A stretch of 64,000 bases of DNA from Bacillota bacterium (GCA_023410875.1 JAEYPH010000117.1:7801-71800), one strand, 5' to 3'. Counted from the first letter of the stretch, positions 51,861 through 60,928 are shown. Notes: generated by a model not told the origin, from the letters alone. Numbers and translations: made by a program.

Positions 51861-54677
51861 ATGTCACACCTGAAACGACTGGAACAGATGGAGAAGGCCT
51901 GTCTGGCCGATTTTTCACTGACCATGCTGGGCGATCACCCCAGCTATTGGGGCAGCCGCGCCGTGCTGCAGATGGAATACGCGCACAAGCTTTCCCAGAG
52001 TGAAGGCGGGGCCCACGATGAGGTTGTGCATGCCGCCATCGACACGGCGTGGGCAGCCTTTCAGGGCGAAGGCGCGCTGACCCGTACCGCCTGCGAGGCC
52101 GTGGAGCAGGCTCTCACACCGTTGGTTGAGTTGGCCAAGGGCTACCGCCTGCTGTGCATAGGCCATGCCCACATCGACATGAACTGGATGTGGGGCTATG
52201 ACGAGACGGTCAGCATCACGCTGGACACCTTCCGCACCATGCTGGACTTGATGGACGAATACCCGGACTTCACCTATGCCCAGAGCCAGGCGTCCACCTA
52301 TCGCATCGTGGAGCAGCACGACCCGGCGCTGCTGCAGCGCATCAAGGCCCGCGTCCGGGAAGGCCGATGGGAGGTCGCGGCGTCCACATGGGTGGAGGCT
52401 GACCGCAACATGCCCAACATGGAGAGCATGGCCCGCCACTTCCTGTATACCAAGCAGTATCTGTCTCAACTGCTGGACATCGACCCGGCCAGCCTGAACC
52501 TGGACTATGAGCCGGACACCTTCGGCCACCACATCAACGTGCCCGAGGTGCTGTGCGATGGCGGCGTCAAGTATTATTACCACTGCCGCGGCTTCGAGGG
52601 CGAGGTGCTGTATAACTGGAAGGCGCCTTCGGGCCGTTCCATCCTGATGTTCCGCGAGCCCACGTGGTACAACTGGGGCATGGACGGCCGCTGCGCGCTG
52701 GAAGTGCCGGCCTTCTGCAAGAAGCACGGCCTGACCTCCATGCTGCGCGTGTACGGCGTGGGCGACCACGGCGGCGGCCCCACCCGGCGAGACATCGAGA
52801 AGATACTGGACATGAACCGCTGGCCGGTGTTCCCGGTTTTCGAGTTCTCCACCTACGGCGCGTTCTTCCGGGAGGCCGAGGCCAACCGTGACGCCTACGC
52901 CACCGTGGAAGGGGAGCTCAATTTCATCTTCGACGGCTGCTACACGACCCAGACCCGCCAGAAGAAGGGCAACCGCCTGGGTGAAGCTGCGCTGGCCGAC
53001 GCCGAGGGTGTCAGCGCCCTGACCCACGCCGCGCTGGGCACGCCCTATGCCGCGCCGGCCTTCGCCGACGCGTGGAAGAAAGTGCTGTTCAACCAGTTCC
53101 ACGACATCCTGCCCGGCAGCGGCGTTACGGAGACCCGCGAATATGCCATGGGCCAGTATCAGGAGGCCATGGCCACCGCCAACACCCAGCGCCAGCTGGC
53201 CGTGCGGGCGCTGTCCGCCGCGGGCGATACCTCTTCCTTTGCTGTGGACGAGGACACCAGCCGCACCCGCAGCGAGGGCGCCGGCGTGGGCTTCGGCCTG
53301 AGCGCCGGCCGCCTGGCCCAGGTGGGCCGCCACGCGGGGCTGCGCCGGCTGTTCACCGTGTACAACCCGCTGCCCTTCGCCCGTTGCGAGGCCGTGCCCG
53401 TGACCGTGTGGGACTGGTCGGGCGATCCTAAGCGCATGCGCTGGACCAATGCCCAGGGCCAGGCGCTGGAGCACCAGGTGACCGGCCACGGCAGGAACGA
53501 CTACTGGGGCCACTTCTACGCCGAGGCGCTGGTGCGCGCGGATGTGCCGGCCATGGGCTATACGACGATTGTGCTGGACGAAGCCGCGCCTGCCGATGTG
53601 GGGCCGGCCATCAGGGACCCTCGGGTGTTCCACCCGCAGGAGCTCGTGCTGCGCAACGAGTTCCTTTGCGCCCATGTGTGCCCGCAGGATGGGTTCATCT
53701 ATTCGCTGGTGGACCTGCGCACCGGCGCGCAATACGCGGCGCCGGGCAAGCCGCTGGGTGTGTTCCAGCGCATAGAGGAGGACACCAGCCGGGGCATGAG
53801 CGCGTGGGTTGTGGGGCAATACCGCAAGGTGGAAAGCCTGTGTGACAGCGTGCGCTTCACCGACGTGCAGGTGGGCGAGCATCTGCTGCGCCAGAGCGTG
53901 CGCTTTGAGAAGGACTTCGGCAACGACTCGCTGCTGACCGTCACCGTGTCGCTGGACCGCGGCGAGGCCATGCTGCGGCTGGACGCCACCGTGCGCTGGC
54001 AGGAGATCGGTACCCGGCAAACGGTTTATCCGCAACTGAATGTGCTTCTGCCGCTGAACTATGCCTGTGACAAGGTGCGCTATGACGTGCCCATGGGCGT
54101 CAGCGAGCGCCCCAAGCTGGACCACGACGTGCCTGCCCAGAGCTTCGGCGTGGCGCTGGCCCAGGGCGGCCGCTCGCTGATGCTGGTCAACGACAGCAAG
54201 TACGGCTATCGCGCGAGCAAGGAGGGTTTGTCGCTCACGTTGATCCGCTCCTCCGATGAGCCCGACCCGTGGCCGGAGGTTGGCGAGCACCGCATCCGCA
54301 TGGGCATCGCCCTGGTGGAGGACGACGCGGCGGCACAGGTGGCGCTGTCGCAGGCCTTCAACCACGGTCTTTCCGTGGCGGCGGCAAAGGCCCACGGCGG
54401 TACGCTGCCGGCCAGGGCTGCGCTGCTGGAGCTCAGCGGCGGCGTCGCTTTGTCCGCGGTGAAGCTCTCCGAGGATGGCGCCGGCCTGATCGTGCGCTAT
54501 TACGAGCTTCAGGGCAAGAGCGGCGAGGCGGAGCTCAAGTTCCATGGCGTGCCCAAGAGCGCCTGCGCGGTCAATGTGCTGGAGCAGCAGGTGGGCGGCG
54601 ACGTAACCGTGGAAGGCAATGCCGTGCGCTTTGGCTATCGGGCCAATGGTGTGGGGAGCATCAAGGTTCTGTTCTGA
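51861..54677 (+). CDS. Glycoside hydrolase family 38 alpha-mannosidase
   Basis: 938 residues. Zinc/nucleophile region: GHAHIDMNWMWGYDET (His102, Asp106), EPDTFGHHINVPEV (nucleophile Asp219), followed by YGVGDHGGGPTRRDIEK (Asp). Beta-rich C-terminal domains (from ~500) complete the family layout. No signal peptide; a cytoplasmic enzyme that releases mannose from imported N-glycan or fungal mannan fragments. Length is normal for bacterial GH38. Confidence 0.95.
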   Translation: MSHLKRLEQMEKACLADFSLTMLGDHPSYWGSRAVLQMEYAHKLSQSEGGAHDEVVHAAIDTAWAAFQGEGALTRTACEAVEQALTPLVELAKGYRLLCIGHAHIDMNWMWGYDETVSITLDTFRTMLDLMDEYPDFTYAQSQASTYRIVEQHDPALLQRIKARVREGRWEVAASTWVEADRNMPNMESMARHFLYTKQYLSQLLDIDPASLNLDYEPDTFGHHINVPEVLCDGGVKYYYHCRGFEGEVLYNWKAPSGRSILMFREPTWYNWGMDGRCALEVPAFCKKHGLTSMLRVYGVGDHGGGPTRRDIEKILDMNRWPVFPVFEFSTYGAFFREAEANRDAYATVEGELNFIFDGCYTTQTRQKKGNRLGEAALADAEGVSALTHAALGTPYAAPAFADAWKKVLFNQFHDILPGSGVTETREYAMGQYQEAMATANTQRQLAVRALSAAGDTSSFAVDEDTSRTRSEGAGVGFGLSAGRLAQVGRHAGLRRLFTVYNPLPFARCEAVPVTVWDWSGDPKRMRWTNAQGQALEHQVTGHGRNDYWGHFYAEALVRADVPAMGYTTIVLDEAAPADVGPAIRDPRVFHPQELVLRNEFLCAHVCPQDGFIYSLVDLRTGAQYAAPGKPLGVFQRIEEDTSRGMSAWVVGQYRKVESLCDSVRFTDVQVGEHLLRQSVRFEKDFGNDSLLTVTVSLDRGEAMLRLDATVRWQEIGTRQTVYPQLNVLLPLNYACDKVRYDVPMGVSERPKLDHDVPAQSFGVALAQGGRSLMLVNDSKYGYRASKEGLSLTLIRSSDEPDPWPEVGEHRIRMGIALVEDDAAAQVALSQAFNHGLSVAAAKAHGGTLPARAALLELSGGVALSAVKLSEDGAGLIVRYYELQGKSGEAELKFHGVPKSACAVNVLEQQVGGDVTVEGNAVRFGYRANGVGSIKVLF

Positions 54678-54697
54678 TCGTCAAAGGGTAAAGCAAA

Positions 54698-54720
54698 GGC
54701 GCGGCCGGTTCGGTCGCGCC
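54698..54720. terminator. Shared terminator hairpin
   Basis: GGCGCGGCCG / GTCGCGCC between convergent genes; the T-rich tail is better on the minus strand (methyltransferase gene). Confidence 0.7.
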
Positions 54721-54733
54721 CTTCGTGTAGCTG

Positions 54734-55465
54734 TTACGGCTTGCGGGCGCAAAAAGACGCGCCCCTTACGATTTGTTCGTTGACGGTCTCCAGTTCGAAC
54801 CAATCCATGGTGAATCCGGCGGCGGTCAGCTCCCGCAGGTAGCCTTCGCGGCTGCGGGGGCGGGCAGCCAGCAGCGGCACCCAGACTTCCACATCGCCGC
54901 TGGGGCCTTGCGCGGTTCGCGCTTCCGGCGTGTCCAAATCCAGGTTGTACATCTGTTTCCACTGCTCTACGCTGTCCACCGTGCCTTCCCAGGCCTCCGC
55001 CCCATAGCTCTCCCGGAAGAACAGCATCGGCGCGCCGGGGGCCAGGCAGCCATGGGCGTTGCGCAGATAGGCCGCACGGTCAGCATCGGTGATCAGCATG
55101 TGCAGGCCCATGACGTCCAGCGCCGCGTCATAGGAGCCTTCCATGGCTTCCCGAACCATGTCCAGCCGCGAAACCGTAGCGTTGGGGCAGCCGGCCAGCG
55201 CTTCTCGCGCCCGTTCCAGCGCTGAGGGCGCGATATCCACGCCGTGGTAGACGCACCCCAACTGAGACAGGATCACGCCGGACGCGCCCTCGCCGCAGGC
55301 GAACTCGACGACGCGCTTGCCGGCCAGCCCATAGGCCGCGACCCAGCGCTCCAGCATGGCGCGCAGGGCCTCGTCCTCAGGCCCGTGGCCCCAGCGCACG
55401 GCGCCGGCAGCGTAGGCTTTGCGGTAGCGGTCCTCATAGGCCTCGTAGTAGAGCTTGTCTTCCAT
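54734..55465 (-). CDS. Class I SAM-dependent methyltransferase
   Basis: 243 residues. Motif I VVEFACGEGASGVILSQLG, post-I HGVDIAPSALERARE, then SYDAALDVMGLHML. Starts MEDKLYYEAYEDRYRKAYAA, a common opening of small-molecule methyltransferases. Substrate unknown. Confidence 0.85.
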   Translation of the reverse strand: MEDKLYYEAYEDRYRKAYAAGAVRWGHGPEDEALRAMLERWVAAYGLAGKRVVEFACGEGASGVILSQLGCVYHGVDIAPSALERAREALAGCPNATVSRLDMVREAMEGSYDAALDVMGLHMLITDADRAAYLRNAHGCLAPGAPMLFFRESYGAEAWEGTVDSVEQWKQMYNLDLDTPEARTAQGPSGDVEVWVPLLAARPRSREGYLRELTAAGFTMDWFELETVNEQIVRGASFCARKP

Positions 55466-55494
55466 GGCAGCCTCCCTTCACCTTGTCGTGAGAC

Positions 55495-55525
55495 ACAAAA
55501 CCGCCCGGCAACGCGACGGGCGGTC
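55495..55525 (-). terminator. Terminator of DEAD-box helicase gene
   Basis: On the minus strand ACCGCCCG / CCGGGCGGT then TTTTGTGT. Confidence 0.85.
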
Positions 55526-55552
55526 AAAAAGCGGGGTGATGTGTGCCGGCTC

Positions 55553-56809
55553 TCAGGCCTCGACCGTATTCACGGCCGGCTGTGGGGCGGCTTGTTGGTC
55601 CTTGGGCTTCCTGCGGCGGGGGCGGCGCTTGGCCTTGGGCTTGTCGGCCGGCGGGTTTTGCTGGTTTTGATCCTGCTGCGCGGTTTGCGCCGACGGCGCT
55701 GCCGCGTCGCCCTTCTCGTTGGTCAGCGTGACCTTGGTGTGGTGCTGGATGCGGGACATCGTCCGGGTGTCCTTCTTTTCCACCAGCGTGATGGCCTTGC
55801 CGGTTTTGCCCATGCGGCCGGTGCGCCCGATGCGGTGCACGTAGTGCTCGGCATTCTTGGGCACGTCATAGTTGAACACCACGTCCACGCCGGTGATGTC
55901 CAGCCCGCGGGAGGCCACGTCGGTGGCCACCAGCACGTTGAGCGCGCGCTCCTTGAACCGGGCCAGTATCATGTCGCGGCGGTACTGCTCCATGTCGCCG
56001 TGGATGCCCTCGGCGCGGATGCCGCGGCGCTTGAGCTTGCCAACCAGCTGATCCACCTTGATCTTGGTGTTGCAGAACACCAGCGCCAGGCCGGGCTTGT
56101 GCTGCAGAATCAGGTCTGCCAGATCGGTGCTCTTGCTCTGCTCGGTGGTCTCCATATAGCTCTGCTCAATGGTGTCTACCACGGGACGCTTAAGCTCGAT
56201 GCCCACGAACAGCGGCTCCCGCTGGTATTGCTTTGTCAGCTCCAGAATCGGCGGGGGCATTGTGGCCGAGAACATCAGCGTCTGGCGCTTGTTGCTGGTG
56301 TAGCTTAAGATCTCCTCGATGTCCTCGCGGAAGCCCATGTCCAGCATCTCATCGGCCTCATCCAGCGTTACCATGCGCACGCCGAACACGCGCAGGGAGC
56401 GCCGGCGCAGGTGGTCCAGCACACGGCCGGGGGTACCCACGACCATGTGCACGCCGGCGGCGAGCTTGGCGTTCTGCGGGCCCATGGCCGTGCCGCCGTA
56501 CATGCTCATCACGCGGAAGCCTTCCATGTGGGAGGAGAGCTTCAGTACCGATTCGGTGATCTGCTGAGCGAGCTCCCGGGTGGGGGCCAGAACCAGCGCC
56601 TGAACGCGGTCATCCTTTAAGTCGATGCGCTCCAGCATGGGGACCGCGAATGCGGCGGTCTTGCCGGTGCCGGTCTGGGCCTGGCCGATCACGTCGCGGC
56701 CCTCGAGTATGGCGGGTATCGTCTGTTCCTGTATCGGTGTGGGCTTGTCATAGCCCATGGCGGCGATGGTTTGATTCATCGGCGTGCTCAAGATTTCCAT
56801 GTAATTCAT
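55553..56809 (-). CDS. DEAD-box RNA helicase (CshA/DeaD-like)
   Basis: About 418 residues. Q motif (KPTPIQEQTIPAI), AQTGTGKT, APTRELAQQ, TPGRVLDHL, DEADEMLDMGF, SAT, then HRIGRTGRMGKTG. A C-terminal basic tail (KPKAKRRPRRRKPK) replaces the DbpA domain. Unwinds structured RNA, e.g. in ribosome assembly or mRNA decay. Start at 56809 is 14 bases from GGAAG; TTG 56821 is an alternative. A 180-base leader with a terminator lies upstream. Confidence 0.93.
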   Translation of the reverse strand: MNYMEILSTPMNQTIAAMGYDKPTPIQEQTIPAILEGRDVIGQAQTGTGKTAAFAVPMLERIDLKDDRVQALVLAPTRELAQQITESVLKLSSHMEGFRVMSMYGGTAMGPQNAKLAAGVHMVVGTPGRVLDHLRRRSLRVFGVRMVTLDEADEMLDMGFREDIEEILSYTSNKRQTLMFSATMPPPILELTKQYQREPLFVGIELKRPVVDTIEQSYMETTEQSKSTDLADLILQHKPGLALVFCNTKIKVDQLVGKLKRRGIRAEGIHGDMEQYRRDMILARFKERALNVLVATDVASRGLDITGVDVVFNYDVPKNAEHYVHRIGRTGRMGKTGKAITLVEKKDTRTMSRIQHHTKVTLTNEKGDAAAPSAQTAQQDQNQQNPPADKPKAKRRPRRRKPKDQQAAPQPAVNTVEA

Positions 56810-56876
56810 GTTAGCGGTCAATACTTCCTTTTCATTTGGTCGTTGCGTTGGTCTTTTTTGTCGGACAAATGCCCAT

Positions 56877-56918
56877 AAAAAACGGGATGCTTCGCCGCTG
56901 TGATCAGCAAAGCTCCCG
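56877..56918 (-). terminator. Attenuator-like terminator in helicase leader
   Basis: On the minus strand, CGGGAGCTTTGC pairs with GCGAAGCATCCCG (one bulged A), followed by TTTTTT. It lies about 70 bases before the helicase start and downstream of its promoter, so readthrough must be regulated or partial. Confidence 0.72.
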
Positions 56919-56988
56919 GCACATGGCGCGATATGGATGCTCCTTTGCAGCAATGGAGTTTTGCAGGCGTACCGATTTCAACATGCTT

Positions 56989-57017
56989 AGAATAACACAA
57001 TTGCGTCCATATGGCAA
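56989..57017 (-). promoter_or_regulatory. Promoter of DEAD-box helicase
   Basis: TTGCCA (57012-57017), 17 bases, TATTCT (56989-56994) on the minus strand; predicted leader ~170 bases. Confidence 0.72.
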
Positions 57018-57116
57018 GCGACAAACAGGCCGCTGCTAAATATGGTATCTACCTTTCCATTGCCAACAAATTCTGGTATATTTCTCATAGCATCGACAAG
57101 GCCACGGGGGAGAATC

Positions 57117-57770
57117 ATGAGTAAACTGTACTTCCGCTACGCGGTGATGAACGCCGGCAAATCCACGCAATTGCTGCAGATCGCCTATGACTATGAGCAC
57201 AACAACCACAAGCGCGTGCTGGTGCTCAAGCCCGGCAATGACACCAAGGAGGGCTGGTATGTCATCAGCCGCCTGGAAAATGGGCAGATCAAGCGCAGCG
57301 CTGACTTTTTGATAGACGTGAACGGCCCCGAGGGCGCTCTGTATCAGCGCATAGAGGCGGAGATGGGTGACAACCCCCCGGCGGTGGTGCTGATCGACGA
57401 AGCGCAGTTTTTAAGCCGCGCCAACGTGTGGGACCTGACCCGTGTGGTGACTTATCTGGACGTGCCGGTCATCTGCTTCGGCCTCAAGGTGGATGCCTTC
57501 GGCAACCCCTTTGAGGGCAGCAGCGTGCTCTTCGCGCTGGCACAGGATGTGGAAGAGGTCACGACCCGGGCCATCTGCCGGCTCAGCCGCAAGCCCCGCA
57601 AGGCGACGATCCATCTGCGCCTGGTGAATGGTGTCCCGGTGTTCGCCGGGGAGCAGGTGGCCATCGAGAACGACGCCGACATCCGCTATCTGCCGGTGTG
57701 CCTGCAGGAGTACATCCGCCTGCGGGATGGCCGCGCCAAGCTGGATGAGGCCGGGTACGCCTATGAATAG
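57117..57770 (+). CDS. tdk: Thymidine kinase (type II) with incomplete zinc site
   Basis: 217 residues. P-loop NAGKSTQLLQIAYDY (residues 12-16), Walker-B-like VVLIDEAQFL (Glu95 catalytic), VPVICFGLKVDAFGNPF, and the lasso region RAICRLSRKPRKATIHLRL. In the usual enzyme four Cys/His (C-x2-C ... C-x2-H/C) hold zinc; here Cys154 and Cys195 remain but the second and fourth positions are Ser157 and Glu198. Salvages thymidine for dTMP. ATG 57117 chosen. Confidence 0.88.
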   Translation: MSKLYFRYAVMNAGKSTQLLQIAYDYEHNNHKRVLVLKPGNDTKEGWYVISRLENGQIKRSADFLIDVNGPEGALYQRIEAEMGDNPPAVVLIDEAQFLSRANVWDLTRVVTYLDVPVICFGLKVDAFGNPFEGSSVLFALAQDVEEVTTRAICRLSRKPRKATIHLRLVNGVPVFAGEQVAIENDADIRYLPVCLQEYIRLRDGRAKLDEAGYAYE

Positions 57771-57799
57771 CTTCAAGGCATGAATTCAGTTTGTGTTAC

Positions 57800-57894
57800 A
57801 TCCAATCGCCGCCATCTGGCGGCGATGCTCGCCACTCTGTGGCGACCGGCTTTGCTCCTATAGCGGCATAGCCGCCATCCCGCAAAGCCTGCGA
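57800..57894 (-). repeat. Dispersed structured repeat family 2, copy 1
   Basis: About 95 bases, three or four hairpins, matching 62326-62424 in opposite orientation. The middle hairpin has TCGCCA-CAGAG-TGGCGA here. Confidence 0.88.
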
Positions 57895-57927
57895 CAAAAA
57901 ACCGGAAAAAAGCCATAGTCCGAATCG

Positions 57928-57956
57928 TTGACAGTAGCGCGGCGGGCGCATATAAT
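57928..57956 (+). promoter_or_regulatory. Consensus promoter of the T-box/acyl-CoA synthetase gene
   Basis: Perfect TTGACA (57928-57933), 17 bases, perfect TATAAT (57951-57956). The strongest promoter seen in the window. Confidence 0.92.
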
Positions 57957-57962
57957 ACGGAT

Positions 57963-58266
57963 AAATATTGCGAAAACGCGATGACGGGGAACCAGAGGTC
58001 AAACGCTTTATCAGAGAGCCGCCGGGTGGTGCGAGGCGGCAAGGCCACATCCTCCCACTCACCCCCGAGCAGCCAACCGAAGGCATGTCGCCATGGCGAC
58101 AAAGCATCGCACCTGTGCGACGCTGGTCCGTAGGCTTGGACGGTTGCCCACCGTGAACCGGGCAGGGCATGGGGAGCCGTGCCCGGCAGAGATGGGGCGT
58201 TTCGCCTCAATCAGAGTGGTACCGCGAAGGACTTTCGCCTCTGGCAGGGGAGAAGTCCTTTTTTGT
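57963..58266 (+). promoter_or_regulatory. T-box leader, leucine-type specifier, upstream of acyl-CoA synthetase
   Basis: Stem I: GGGG (57986-57989) pairs with CCCC (58062-58065). The distal elements AGAGAGCC and GGGTGGTGCGAGG are present. Codon CTC (58058-58060), then A, stem CCCC and CGAGC, align exactly with ATC, C, CTTC, CGAGC in the ileS T-box at 44465-44477; by this alignment the specifier is Leu. The T-box motif AGAGTGGTACCGCG is at 58213-58226 and the competing terminator AAGGACTT/AAGTCCTT with TTTTTT at 58227-58264. Confidence 0.88.
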
Positions 58267-58297
58267 TACCCAAAAATCGAGAGACGAGGGGTACAAC

Positions 58298-59968
58298 ATG
58301 GATCAGATGCAGATGCTGGACATTACGATTGGCGCGTTGCTGGAGCAGAGGGCGCGGGAATTCCCGGACCTGGACGCGGTCGTCTATCCCCACCAGGGCA
58401 TCCGCTGGAGTTGGCGGGAGTTCGACGAGTTGTGTGACCGCGCGGCGAGGGGCTTTATGGCCATGGGCATCCGCAAGGGCGACCATGTGGCCATCTGGGC
58501 CACCAACCACCCGGAATGGCTGGTGTGCCAGTTCGCCACGGCGAAGATCGGCGCGGTTCTGGTCACAGTCAACACGAACTATAAGATCTTCGAGGCCGAG
58601 TATCTGCTCAAGCAATCCGACAGCACCACGCTGGTGCTCATCGAGGGCTTCAAGGACAGCGACTACGCCGGCATCATAGGCCAGCTGTGCCCGGAGCTCG
58701 AGGGTTCCGAGCCCGGCCGGCTGCGCTCGGAGCGCTTCCCGTATCTGAAAAATGTCGTGATGATCGGCGAGCGCCGCAAGCCCGGCATGTATCTGTTCGA
58801 CGACCTTTACGCCATGGCCGATGCCGTGAGCGTGGAGCAGCTCCGCGAGCGCGAGAGCACGCTGGACGCCCACGACGTCATCAACATGCAGTACACGTCC
58901 GGCACCACGGGCTTCCCCAAGGGTGTCATGCTGACCCATTACAACATCATCAACGACGGCAAGATGATCGGCGACTGCATGAAGTTCACCGAGAGAGACC
59001 GCCTGTGCATCCCCGTGCCGCTTTTCCACTGCTTCGGGTGCGTGCTGGGCGTTATGGCCAGCGTGACCCACGGCGCCACGATGGTCATGGTGCATTACTT
59101 CCAGCCGGTGCCGGTGATGCAGGCCATACAGATGGAGCGCTGCACGGCGGTGCACGGAGTGCCAACGATGTTCATCGCCATGCTGGAGCACAAGGATTTC
59201 GCCAACTACGATTATTCCTCGCTGCGCACCGGCATCATGGCCGGCTCGCCGTGCCCCATCGCCGTGATGAAGCGCGTGGTCAGCGACATGGGCGCGTCAG
59301 AAATCACGATTGCCTACGGGCAGACCGAATCCTCCCCGGTGGTCACACAGACCCGCACCCACGATCCATTGGAGAAGCGCGTGTCCACCGTGGGCCAGAT
59401 GCTGCCCAACATGGAGGTCAAGATCGTCCACCCTGAGACCTGGGCCGATCTGCCGCCCAACACCCAGGGTGAGATCGTGGCGCGGGGATTCATGGTCATG
59501 AAGGGCTACTACAAAATGCCCGAGGCCACTCGCCTGGCCATCGATGAGAACGGCTGGCTGCACACCGGCGACCTGGGCATGATGGACGAGGATGGGTATT
59601 TCAAGATCACCGGCCGGCTCAAGGACATGATCATTCGCGGCGGCGAGAACATCTACCCCCGGGAGATCGAAGAGTTCCTGTACACCCACCCGGCGGTCAA
59701 GGATGTTCAAGTCGTAGGCGTACCCGATAAAGTATACGGCGAAGAGGTCATGGCCTTCGTGATCCCCAAGGAGGGCATAGAGATCACCGGCGAGGAGCTG
59801 GTGCAGTACACCCGCGAGCGCCTGAGCCGCCATAAGGCCCCCCGCTATGTGCAGTTCGTGCACGAGTATCCGATGACGGCCAGCGGAAAGATTCAGAAAT
59901 ACATTCTGCGGGAGATGGGCGTGTCGGCGCTGAACCTGCAGGCCGACGCGGCGATTGAGACGGCGTAA
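58298..59968 (+). CDS. AMP-forming acyl-CoA synthetase under T-box control
   Basis: 556 residues, ANL superfamily. Core A3 YTSGTTGFPKG (~199-209), A5 AYGQTESSP, A7 TGDLGMMDEDGYF, A8 GRLKDMIIRGGENIYPREIEEFL and the A10 catalytic Lys531 in ASGKIQKYILREM. Matches the FadD/medium-chain group, so it activates a carboxylic acid as acyl-AMP and then acyl-CoA. A leucine T-box suggests a branched-chain acid such as isovalerate, feeding leucine synthesis by reductive carboxylation; this is inference. ATG 58298 after GAGGGG. Confidence 0.93.
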   Translation: MDQMQMLDITIGALLEQRAREFPDLDAVVYPHQGIRWSWREFDELCDRAARGFMAMGIRKGDHVAIWATNHPEWLVCQFATAKIGAVLVTVNTNYKIFEAEYLLKQSDSTTLVLIEGFKDSDYAGIIGQLCPELEGSEPGRLRSERFPYLKNVVMIGERRKPGMYLFDDLYAMADAVSVEQLRERESTLDAHDVINMQYTSGTTGFPKGVMLTHYNIINDGKMIGDCMKFTERDRLCIPVPLFHCFGCVLGVMASVTHGATMVMVHYFQPVPVMQAIQMERCTAVHGVPTMFIAMLEHKDFANYDYSSLRTGIMAGSPCPIAVMKRVVSDMGASEITIAYGQTESSPVVTQTRTHDPLEKRVSTVGQMLPNMEVKIVHPETWADLPPNTQGEIVARGFMVMKGYYKMPEATRLAIDENGWLHTGDLGMMDEDGYFKITGRLKDMIIRGGENIYPREIEEFLYTHPAVKDVQVVGVPDKVYGEEVMAFVIPKEGIEITGEELVQYTRERLSRHKAPRYVQFVHEYPMTASGKIQKYILREMGVSALNLQADAAIETA

Positions 59969-60021
59969 TGAATCGGCTGGAGGGCTGGGTTTTTGCCTGC
60001 CCTCTCGCTTGCTCATCTAAA

Positions 60022-60050
60022 TTGCGGGACCGCAAAAGGCATAGTATAAT
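60022..60050 (+). promoter_or_regulatory. Promoter of nucleotidyltransferase gene
   Basis: TTGCGG, 17 bases, TATAAT (60045-60050), 36 bases before ATG 60087. Confidence 0.7.
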
Positions 60051-60086
60051 ATCCCAATACACGATGCTTTCTGTGGGAGAACCAGT

Positions 60087-60872
60087 ATGATCAATCAAGA
60101 GCTTTACGAGCAGCTTTGCGCCGATGTCCTACCGATTTTCAGGAGTATCCCTGGGGCGGGCAGATACGCCATCACGCTGGGCGGTTCCCACGGCAAGGGC
60201 CTTTCCGACCAGCGCTCCGATTTTGATTTCCGCGTTTATTATGATGCCTCTGTGGAAGGCAGCGCGTGGGACGGCATCTGGAATGATCTGAACCGCAGCA
60301 TTGCGAAGTGGAAGGCGCAAGGCGTGGAGATCGACGGGGTTTGGTCTCGCAGCATCGGCGATGTTGATAAGGAGCTGGAGGGTTGGTTAACCGGCAAAGG
60401 CTCCGCCGTGCCGTACGTTTGGACTGTGTGGGGCTATCATTTTTTAACCGATATTTATAACCAGGCCATCATCGAGGATCCCTTCGGCGTGGTGCAGGGC
60501 TGGAAGGACCGTATGAAAACCTATCCCGACACCCTGCGGGACGCCATATTGAAAAAACACGGTGACTCGCTGCGGTATTGGAGGGCGGACTACCACTACT
60601 ACAACAAGTGCGTTCGGCGGGACCATGTGTTCATGGCATCCATCACAACAAGGCTGATGCACGATGTCATGCAGGTCGTCTACGCGCTGAATCGGTTCTA
60701 TTATCCTGGTGATGGACACAACCTGGCATTCACGCAATCGTTTCCTTTGAAGCCCGAGGGGTTGGAGGAGCGCGCGGTCAAAATACTGTACCCCGGCAAT
60801 ACTCCGGACTGTTTGGACAGGCAATATTGGGATATGGTTGCTCTGATTGACGATGTGCTTAAGCTTGTTTGA
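60087..60872 (+). CDS. Nucleotidyltransferase with DUF4037-like C-terminus
   Basis: 261 residues. The Pol-beta-type motif is ITLGGSHGKGLSDQRSDFDFRVYY (Gly-Ser ... Asp-x-Asp). The helical second half (TLRDAILKKHGDSLRYWRAD; HVFMASITTRLMHDVMQVVY) fits DUF4037-type proteins, which may transfer nucleotides to small molecules such as aminoglycosides. Start ATG 60087. Substrate unknown. Confidence 0.82.
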   Translation: MINQELYEQLCADVLPIFRSIPGAGRYAITLGGSHGKGLSDQRSDFDFRVYYDASVEGSAWDGIWNDLNRSIAKWKAQGVEIDGVWSRSIGDVDKELEGWLTGKGSAVPYVWTVWGYHFLTDIYNQAIIEDPFGVVQGWKDRMKTYPDTLRDAILKKHGDSLRYWRADYHYYNKCVRRDHVFMASITTRLMHDVMQVVYALNRFYYPGDGHNLAFTQSFPLKPEGLEERAVKILYPGNTPDCLDRQYWDMVALIDDVLKLV

Positions 60873-60928
60873 CAAAGTGTTCTTATGACAAAGTGAACTT
60901 GAATAGAGAATACATAGGTGTTACATAT

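Noticed and set aside
51915..54545. Long minus-strand frame opposite the GH38 gene
   Set aside because: Antisense shadow caused by high GC; no motifs and no ribosome site.
57800..57894. CRISPR or tandem repeat at 57.8 kb
   Set aside because: Only single multi-hairpin units in two distant places; no repeat-spacer periodicity.
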